Origin: Epichloe hybrida
Lineage: Eukaryota > Ascomycota > Sordariomycetes > Hypocreales > Clavicipitaceae
Direction of reading: 5' to 3'
DNA: 64,000 nt
Assembly: GCA_019022495.1 (NCBI GenBank)
Contig: JAFEKR010000009.1
Location: forward strand, 992,001 to 1,056,000
Part shown: positions 56,586-64,000 of the stretch, piece by piece
Layout: the number at the start of each line of letters is the position of its first letter
Position numbering within the stretch: the first letter of the stretch is position 1
Made by a program: the position numbers and the translations under genes
Notes under the pieces: generated by a model
Seen by the model: the letters and a program-made list of their open reading frames with translations, nothing else
Told to the model about the DNA's origin: nothing
The model's database searches: none

Positions 56586-57481
56586 GGCTTCGTGTGTCCT
56601 ATTGTTCCAACCAGCTCTATGTCGCTTCTAAGTTCTGGAGGGGAAGAAGACTTCAGGTTAGGCCTAGCTAGAGCCTCGCCTCGCAGTTGAAGGCGAGACT
56701 TGAACTCTCCGTGGCTAAGTCGATCGATGCGGCGATTGAGCTGTGACTGGAGGAGAGAGGTGTCGCCAAGCGGTGTCGCCAAGCGGTGTCGCCAAACGGT
56801 GTCGCCAAACGGTGTCGCCAGACGGTGTCGTCGAGCGAAGGGTCCGCGGGTGAATGGCAGCGCCGTCTTCTTGTTCCTGACTGACTGATATGCGATGATC
56901 CGCAGAAATTTCACGCCCAAATATCAATGTAGTTTCGTTTTCGTCCGTGGTGATTTAACAGGAAAGGTCAGCTCTGGCACTTTACTATTTACCTGCACAG
57001 AAATAATATGAAATAATATGGGACCCAGCCAGCCTGGCTAGCTGGGCTCTGTTTCACCACCCCAAGCGTAGCGGGGGGGTCGTTAATGAGCCGCCAATGC
57101 TGCTGCGCAGGCACTTCGATGTTGGGTAGATTGTTGAGTTTTGGGCAACAGCGACTCTTATATCTGTCGAGCATTCGAAAGAACGACATGGTTGGCAAAC
57201 TCTGTTTTCTCGTCTCCTTGGACCTCATGCTCTGTTCTGTCAAGGGCTCCTGTGTCACTTTCTGTCCATAATCTGGGGGTTTCCTATTTACAAGAACCTT
57301 CCCCGTAAAATTTGTGTGTACGTCAATGTGAAATCTTAATGCACTGGTCATAACCCTTCTCCCCCCCCCCCCCGAAGAACCAAGCGGTACGAAGTGGCAC
57401 TTGACATGACTTCTTAAGGGCGTGTTTATTAAGCAAGCGCTTCTTTTTAACTGATCATGGTTGGGAAAGGCAGGTCAGTCG
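56586..57481. other. Intergenic region upstream of CMK1 and downstream of the peptidyl-tRNA hydrolase
   Basis: Holds the 13-bp array (56760-56837) and a C14 tract near 57361. No gene supported. Confidence 0.5.
56760..56837. repeat. 13-bp tandem array, unit GTGTCGCCAAGCG
   Basis: Six units in exact 13-bp phase: two AAGCG, two AAACG, one AGACG and one diverged TCGAGCG end. It lies in the CMK1 upstream region. Confidence 0.93.
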
Positions 57482-58194
57482 TCAGCCTGGCGGGCCCTTT
57501 CGCCACTGTTTCTTTGCACTTGCGAACTTCTTTTGCTTGATGCGAGAATCATGAAAACGTTTCTCTCTAATACAACATCAGTACGATCATCGCCGAGCCT
57601 ACACAACGAAAGGAAGAGAACTCACATTGTCTCATATTTCTTCTTCTTTTCGTTGCTTGTCTCTCCTGGCGTGGTCGCTTGGTAAATGCGCGTGATTTCA
57701 TCAACAAGCTTTTGCCGATTTTCATTCATGTTGGCAGTTCTGGAACGATGACTCTGATTCTGAAAAGTGAGAGAGTCATTGTTTGCAACGTAGTACTTTG
57801 AAGATCGAATGCTGCCATGTAGATTCTTGGGCAATGCGGATAGAAGCTCTCCCACGCAGTAGATAGTTGTGGCCTTCGTTTCAGTCCTAACACAGATCAA
57901 TGTGAGTGGGATAGCTCACATCGCCATCAGGTAATATCGTTGCATCTCTTACTTATTGACATGCTGTCCGCCGGGGCCACTCGACCGGGCATAAGTGGTG
58001 CACCCTCTTGGCAAGTTGGACGGATCAAACGTCTGATACCAGCTTCTAGCCTCATTCAAACACTCTCGATCTAAATGTGCATCGAATGCATCATACCGCT
58101 TCAATCTGACAGTGTTGACATGGACGAGCCTTCTCGCCGAGGGCCGTGCAGCAGCCAACAGTTGACGTGACCCATGGAAGAATTTGCTAGCCAT
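57482..58194 (-). CDS. Mitochondrial GGQ peptidyl-tRNA hydrolase (ICT1/Pth4-like)
   Basis: Three exons (58194-57953, 57886-57626, 57566-57482) give 195 residues. The N-terminus (MASKFFHGSRQLLAAARPSARR) is an Arg-rich, acid-free mitochondrial presequence. The release-factor-1 catalytic motif is in ARSSGPGGQHVNKTETKATT, interrupted by intron 1 just after Asn. The C-terminus is a basic tail (FHDSRIKQKKFASAKKQW RKGPPG) supplied by exon 3. Such short codon-independent RF proteins (ICT1, mtRF-R, yeast Pth4) free peptides from stalled mitochondrial ribosomes. Its closeness to one subgroup cannot be decided here. Divergent from NAB3. Confidence 0.9.
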
Positions 58195-58968
58195 ACTGAT
58201 GAAGGCTTACAGTGTTCCCCGTTCACATTATGGCGTTTGCGTGCATCGGGTTGAGGTGACGTTTGCCTGTCAGACTGTCAGACTGTCAGACTGTCAGACC
58301 GGAAGGAAGGAGCAGGCGATGCGATTGCGATTGCGATAGCGAGTCGCTGATAAACTTGAAAAGCGCCCACTGAACCAAGGCAACCAAGGCCAATCATCCG
58401 AGGCAGACGCCCTGCGCAAGCCCCAGTCCTGCCTGCGCCCTGCACCTGCTGCCAACGCCACTTTCCACCTCGAAAAGAACCTTGCCCAGCCCTTTTTTCT
58501 CCTTCAACCTTCTCACCTGTCAATTACCATCACGGCCGGCGCTTCTCACCGAGCTCGATCCGTCCGTCCCTCGTGGTCTCAAACAACTGCGCCTCTGCGT
58601 CGCAACCTTCTCGACTTGGTGCTGCTCTCTGCTCTTATTACGGCGGCGGCAGCAGCAACAACAACAACGCCAGCGCCAGCGTCCTCTCACAGGCCTTGCT
58701 GGTCGCCGAATCGCAAACACAGCTTCAATGGATGCCTTGCACTGTTGCTGAGACCAAACAACACGCCCACCACGCCCACCACGTCCGACCCCCACCTCTA
58801 CCCGTGAATAAAGCTCTTCCTCCCACTGCAGCCATCAAAGTCTAATTTCTGTCCAGCCATTAGGCTCGTGGAGTTCCTACCAGAGGCTCTTGTCTCTGCT
58901 TCGCTTTTTTTTTTCTTTTTCTTTTTCTTTTTTTTTAATCCGGCCCGAGTCACAACATCTTTGTTTTA
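58195..58968. promoter_or_regulatory. Divergent promoter and 5' leaders of the hydrolase and NAB3
   Basis: 774 bp with an 8-bp array (58267-58298), a (GATTGC)n run near 58322-58336, and a CT/T-rich stretch (58904-58936) just before the NAB3 start. Open frames inside are low complexity. Confidence 0.5.
58267..58298. repeat. 8-bp tandem array, unit CTGTCAGA
   Basis: Four perfect units, about 70 bp upstream of the hydrolase start codon. Confidence 0.95.
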
Positions 58969-61690
58969 ATGATAGAACCTGAAGCCGAACTCCAGGTCAC
59001 TGTCAACGTGTCTCCTGTATCACCATCACCCGTACACACAGCAGCTCCGCTAGTTGTCCCGGCTCTCCAGGACACTGTCGACACCATTGACGCCATGGTT
59101 GCTGCTGCTGTAGGCGCCATCGAGGCACCTCGTGTTAATCCTGTGGTCGATCCTCTGCTCGCCCAGCACACTGACCACACTGACCACACTGAGCCCACTG
59201 ACAACGACGATGTCGTAGATGATGACAGCTTCAACGATCCATATGGCGAGGAAACAGAGCAGGCCGCTTCGGAGAAGCCCCAGCTTCAACGTGAGCCGTT
59301 GGATAGCAACGACGATTACGCCAAAACGTTTGACTCACCTGTCGAACCAGGTGAGGAAGATGCACATCACAATAAGCACCATGTATCCTCATCAGACCCG
59401 CAAGATTCCAACCAAGATTCCACATCACCTGAGCAGTTGAACATCAACCATTTCTCAGAAACTCATCCTGCTATTGTCCATGACCCAACTGCGACCTCGC
59501 CCACAATGCCTACTGCCGCGGATCATCAAGACGCTGCCCAACCTGAATCTGCTGCCGATGCTTCTGCCCCAGCTCAGCACCATGAGGAAGACCAACGAGA
59601 GGAAAGCCAATCAGCCCAGACTAAGCCCAAAGATGGCCCGGAACCTCGTGTTTCGGAGTCGCAAAACTCATCGTCGCTTGACATCCAGAAGCTCGTGGCT
59701 GATCTCACTGCCCAATCTGATGAAACCAAATCCGATCATGATCCATCTGCCCTCTCGGCAGAATCTGAACCGCCCACGGGTTCTGCATCTCTGCTGTCCT
59801 CGACTGCGTTGCCATCTACTTCTTCATTGCCTCCAAGACCTCCCCAACCATATTCCGTTTCCCCGTTATATGCAGCGCAGCATCATCCCACTGGAGCAAA
59901 CTCCAATGCGTCCGCAGCGCATGCAAATTCTGGCCAATCATCCTCATACCATGCTGGCAGTGCTCCTGGGACATCCACAGATTCCGTCACCAGCCTCCCG
60001 CCTCCCCCTGCTAATGGTTTGAATGTCCTGCCGTACTCGGCCCAACCGGCAGCCGGATATTCCAGTGATCAAAGTCATGATGTAGAGTATCAGCATCATT
60101 GGGACCAATTCATGGCTGACGAGAGGCAATATATGTCAGAAGCTAAGTGGGATCGATTTCCTGATGGATCCCGTATCTTCATCGGTATGTGCCTACAATC
60201 TTCCATTCAGACACGCCCTGGCGTTTTCTGTTCGCTCGACTGACCTTATTCGTTCTTTCGGCACAGGCAACCTCTCAAGTGACAAGGTGTCTAAACGCGA
60301 TGTGTTTGACATGTTTTACAAATATGGTAGACTCGCCCAGATTTCTCTAAAGTCTGCCTATGGATTTGTTCAGTATCATACAGTGGACGAAGGCCGAAGA
60401 GCAATGGAAAATGTGCAAGGCGTTGAGATCAAGGGCCGCCGCATTCGTGAGTAGTACCCTCCAACCGAGGAACGAAATGTCTGAACTAATTTGTGGCTAG
60501 ATCTTGAGATATCTCGAGTACAGGACAAATCAAAAAAAGAGCGCAATCGGAGCCCAGATAGAGGCCGCGGCCGTGACACTGGCCGCGATGGCGGAAGAAG
60601 GAACGAGAAGCATGGCCATCAAAGTCGCGATGATTACCGTCCGGGACGCAATCACTCACCTCGTCGCAACGCTTACCACCACTCAAGAGATGGCAACTTT
60701 GGCGGCCGGGACCGCAGCTTCAGCGACTCTGGTCGAGGCGGCCGAGGGCGATCTCGATCCCCCGGATATGGTCGAAACGATCGTGATGCATATCGCAGAA
60801 GAAGTCCTAGTCCCCACGGACGGTCACGACATGAGCCTGAACCGGACCTTCCTCGGCGGTACGGTGCCGATGTGCCAGACGTACAAATCATATTACAACC
60901 CGACGTAAATCGGGACTTTGTGAACTGGGTGGAGGGTGCATTCAAAGTCAAGGGTTTGAAAACAGAGGTTATGTACCTGCACCCTCGTTTCCCCAAAGAT
61001 CAAGTTGTACAGCGCCAGGCGGCTGAGGGTGTCCATGCTGTGGTGGATCTGGACATTCGTGCTCAGAACTTGGGTAGGATTCCCGCACAGGTGTTCGACC
61101 GATCAAATGGCAATAACAACGTACGCTTCGACCAATATGTGGACCTCGATCCTGGCACCGCTGCTGAAGTAATACTTCGCGCGAAAGGCTCGGCTGCTGC
61201 TGCCGTTGTTAACTACAGCCAGGCATATGGCGTTCCTGGTGCCTTTCAGAATCCGTACGGCGCCAATCCCCAGCAACCCACATACAATGGAGCACCGAGA
61301 TCAGGCGCATACCCTCAACAGCAACCACCACCTGCCGCATCCGCAGCTGACCTTGCCAGTCTCGTGGGCCAAGTTGACAATGCAACGCTTCAGCGATTAC
61401 TCTCGACAATGCAGGGTCAAGGAGCTGCGCCACCAGGAGCTGGAGTCTATGGCCATGGCAATCCCGCCACTAATCTTCCAGCTTCTACTCCTCAGGTGGA
61501 TATCCAGGCTATATTGGGCAGTTTGGGTGGAAGTAATCAACAGCATGCACCACCCGCTCAAGTTCCATATGGGGCTTCCTATGGAGGACTACAGGCAAAT
61601 GGAGGTAACGCAAAGCCAACTGGGAGCAACGGAGACGCTACTTCTCAAGTACAAAACATTATGGCACAATTAGCGCGCTACAGACAGTGA
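58969..61690 (+). CDS. NAB3: NAB3-like RNA-binding protein
   Basis: Three exons (58969-60184, 60267-60446, 60501-61690) give 861 residues. Residues 1-400 are disordered, rich in Asp/Glu/Ser/Pro/His. One RRM follows (about 402-472): RIFIGNLSSDKVSKRDVFDMF and YGRLAQISLKSAYGFVQY, a Nab3-type RRM with a short loop. Next is an Arg/Asp/Gly/Ser-rich stretch (RGRGRDTGRDGGRR). A second folded region (about 600-715) reads DVQIILQPDVNRDFVNWVEGAFKVKGL. The Gln/Pro/Gly-rich tail ends in short helices (VQNIMAQLARYRQ), as in yeast Nab3 where the tail self-assembles. Yeast Nab3 works with Nrd1 and Sen1 in termination of non-coding transcripts. Confidence 0.88.
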
Positions 61691-62094
61691 GCAAGATTGG
61701 CTGTTTCATCCTTTTTGGATTTGGGGGGCGGTGGCACTGATGAGCCCTATATTCTTCAGCGAAAATCCAGTATATGCAGCAATGATTGTAGGTCAATCAT
61801 TGATGATATCATGAGTCGATACCAACACGAGCAGGAATACCGAAAGAAAGAAGACTTTGCAGTTGAGAGGATAAGTCCATGATCCAAGGTTCCAGGTGGC
61901 AAGCTAGGTTAGATGAGATTCTGAGATACTGAATTGAACCCCATTACAGAAGATTTGTGATGTAGTATGTGGACTTCATCCAAAGTGTTAGTATTGTCTA
62001 ACGCACGGTGTGGACTGGCGACATTCTTATAGCTGTTTCACTTTCTGTGGTCGAACACAGTTCGTCCTGTCGCAAAACTTGCGTTGTAGAAAAT
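61691..62094. other. Intergenic region between convergent NAB3 and the ferric reductase
   Basis: 3' UTR-type DNA; no gene. Confidence 0.5.
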
Positions 62095-63918
62095 TTACCA
62101 ACCAAAGGTCTCGCTGTGCCACCAAACTCTCCGTCCCTTCCTCGCCCATGGCCCGACTCTTTGCCTAACTTCTCTCGTCATATCCAAAGGACCACACACG
62201 ATAACGGCAACCGAATCACTCGAGCCTTGGCGGAAAATGTCGCCTACAATCTTGTCGAAATCGGGTCTCTTGCGATTTTGTTTTTTAGACGCTACGCGGC
62301 CGCTACTCCGGCGCAGTTGAGATAATTCCACGTCGCCACCAGCAGCAGCGTCTTCTCTCTCATCTGCCACGCCCATATCTCCCGTCAGGAAAAGCTGTAT
62401 ACTCGGGTCCTCAAGCACACTCCTCCCGGTGGTCGCGTCTGAAACAGCCCATGTGGCGTCTCCGGCGCCGCGAATGGCCCAGATGAGCTGGAGTTTGGCC
62501 GAGGGCAGTTCACTCTGTAGGGCATGATAAATGGGCAGCGTGAACGTGGCACCCACTCCGCCGGAGACGAGAAGCACCCTGGTAGGTCCCCAGCTGAGCA
62601 AGTCGCCGAAGCGCGCGGTCATGGTGCCGTATGGCCCCTCGATGCCCAGAACGGTCTTGCGGGTCTCCGTAGTCGGTTGAGAGGTAGCAGAAGAGAAGGC
62701 CGAGAGAATGTTGGTCATGGGTCCACTCCGGATACGGGCAACGAAGCTGATGGTACCATGTCGCTCGTCAACAGCAGCTACTGTGAGCGGGTTGTGGAGA
62801 TAGTCCACGACGCCAGACTTGGACGCCGGGACGGTGATGGTTCGAGAGGAGGGCGGAATGCTCAGGTAGATGTGTGAGCCGGGAATGGTACGAAAATTGG
62901 CAAGTTTGTGTGCGGGTATTGAAGACGTGATCTTTACGAGGGCCGTCCCGGTGATAGTTTCCAGAGTGGAGGGTGCATGGATGGTGGTGACGCGACGGAC
63001 AGCCAGGTCAGCGATGAAGATGACCACCGCCTCGATAATGAAGAAGCGAGCCGACGAAGCATGGAAAAAAAGCAGCACGGGCATCAGCATGGCCACGACC
63101 AGGTGCGTGACGAAGAAGATGCGGTAGGAATACTTCCTAACAGCACGCGTGGCTGTTGCAGCTATTCCATGGAACCCGAGGGAGGCAACGACGCCACAGA
63201 ATACGACGGGGCTGAAGATGCGTCTCAGCCAGATGCCCGCGTAGATGAAGTAGGCGTTGTAGAGGATCAAGTGGAGGAGGAGAAGACCATAGATTATGCG
63301 GCCCAGGACTCTGTGGTAGCGGTTGATGTGCTCGTGGGAGGAGCGGAATGCCCAGGCGAAAGGGTTCAGGGCTTTTAGAGCAAGAAGATACTGGATGGGC
63401 AGTTGGGATACGGCGATGGCGCCCAGTCTCTTGGTGAGGTGGAAATAGTCTTGGTTCTTCTCGGTCAGCCAGGTGAAGGCGGAAGATATATAGGGTCAAG
63501 GCCACATCTTACCGTTGCCTGTTCCCTTGACAGTCAAGACAAGCAGCCATGCCGTCCAGAGCGCACCGATGACCCATTCATCCCACTGGCCGCAGTGAGA
63601 GCCGGCGAAGTAGACATGGTCGCCGAGCCACCATGTGAGTCTCCTCCACTTGACGGTGATCTCGGAGGCTGAGGCTGAGCCCTGCTGGTGTGCTCTCACC
63701 ACGGGTGATCTGGGGACAGGTGCGTACCGGCCTTGCTCGTTGGACGCCGAGGCCCGGCCGGCTTGGTACACGACACGCCGGGAGACGCGGTAAAGAAGAA
63801 ATATCAGAGCTGGTGCGAGGGCCGAATAATGGGCCATGCACGCATAAAAGTCGAGAGCCTGGCGTCGCAGCTGCTTTTCTTCATGGGAAAGGGCTGGAAA
63901 CCCGTACGGCCAGCCCAT
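62095..63918 (-). CDS. Ferric reductase-like transmembrane oxidoreductase (FRE/NOX superfamily)
   Basis: Two exons (63918-63513, 63449-62095) give 586 residues. The first helix pair is followed by LTKRLGAIAVSQLPIQYLLAL. The haem-ligand helices are HINRYHRVLGRIIYGLLLLHLILY and YRIFFVTHLVVAMLMPVLLFFH, each with two His in the usual spacing. The FAD-binding part has GSHIYLSIPP, and the nucleotide-binding part has LLVSGGVGATFTLPIYHAL and IVCGPLDM. It ends in HSETFGW, the typical FRE C-terminal motif. It reduces Fe3+ (or Cu2+) at a membrane with NADPH. The acceptor of intron 1 is AAG at 63450-63452, chosen because only it keeps frame with the branch point CTGAC. Confidence 0.88.
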
Positions 63919-64000
63919 GACGAACTCAGTTGCACATTCAGCTTGGGCAGTACGGATACGGACAGTACAGACAGTACTATTACGTGTGCGTGGAACTGGG
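63919..64000. other. Upstream flank of the ferric reductase
   Basis: 82 bases of promoter DNA at the window edge. It contains GTACGGATACGGACAGTACA-type repeats. Nothing further can be said. Confidence 0.4.

Overview
The window is nuclear DNA of a filamentous ascomycete, most probably a Sordariomycete of the Hypocreales. The evidence is genes with short GT-AG introns (mostly 57-160 bp, branch points of the CTAAC/CTGAC type), Zn2Cys6 regulators, fungal-only proteins (AUR1, PSP1, NAB3) and AT-rich relics resembling RIP-mutated repeats. The order is inferred from the feel of the proteins, not from a search. I reconstructed 17 intact protein-coding genes by joining exons, and every model closes in frame. 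I also found two clear gene relics and one probable broken gene. I saw no tRNA, rRNA or CRISPR array.

Layout. 0.6-3.5 kb: PSP1-domain protein (+). 4.4-5.4 kb: unknown nuclear-type protein (+). 5.9-7.0 kb: ribosomal protein L15 (+). 8.5-12.8 kb: Puf4-like Pumilio protein (-) with six exons, one of 21 nt. 12.8-17.4 kb: gene-poor region with tandem arrays, a crotonase relic and a decayed AT-rich repeat. 17.4-21.1 kb: RNA polymerase III subunit 2 (+) with a 13-nt exon, convergent with RAD57 (-, 21.6-23.1 kb). 24.1-25.5 kb: single-pass surface protein (+). 26.1-28.7 kb: carnitine acetyltransferase (-). 30.8-32.4 kb: two small secreted proteins (a cyanovirin-N-like protein, +, and an unknown, -) beside AT-rich, homopolymer-rich DNA. 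33.0-35.1 kb: amino acid permease (+), convergent with a Zn2Cys6 transcription factor (-, 35.8-38.3 kb). 39.5-41.0 kb: a broken phosphotransferase gene and a broken unknown gene. 41.4-43.9 kb and 44.3-46.5 kb: GRC3 (-) and RPA34 (+), divergent from one 433-bp promoter. 46.5-51.9 kb: over 5 kb without a credible gene. 51.9-53.4 kb: AUR1 (+). 55.2-56.6 kb: Ca2+/calmodulin-dependent kinase (-). 57.5-58.2 kb and 59.0-61.7 kb: a mitochondrial GGQ-type peptidyl-tRNA hydrolase (-) and NAB3 (+), divergent. 62.1-63.9 kb: ferric reductase-type oxidoreductase (-).

Function. Much of the content is RNA and ribosome biology: L15, Pol III subunit 2, Pol I subunit A34.5, the pre-rRNA kinase GRC3, NAB3, a Pumilio regulator and a mitoribosome rescue factor. 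The clearest functional pairing is GRC3/RPA34, two rRNA-production genes on one promoter. The accessory stretch (about 29-41 kb) holds secreted proteins, a transporter, a regulator and relics. I found no biosynthetic cluster and no convincing new multi-gene system. The most distinctive signals are non-coding: an overrepresented nonamer (TACGGAGTA), five separate tandem arrays that all have an 8-bp unit, and long A/T homopolymers lying inside introns.
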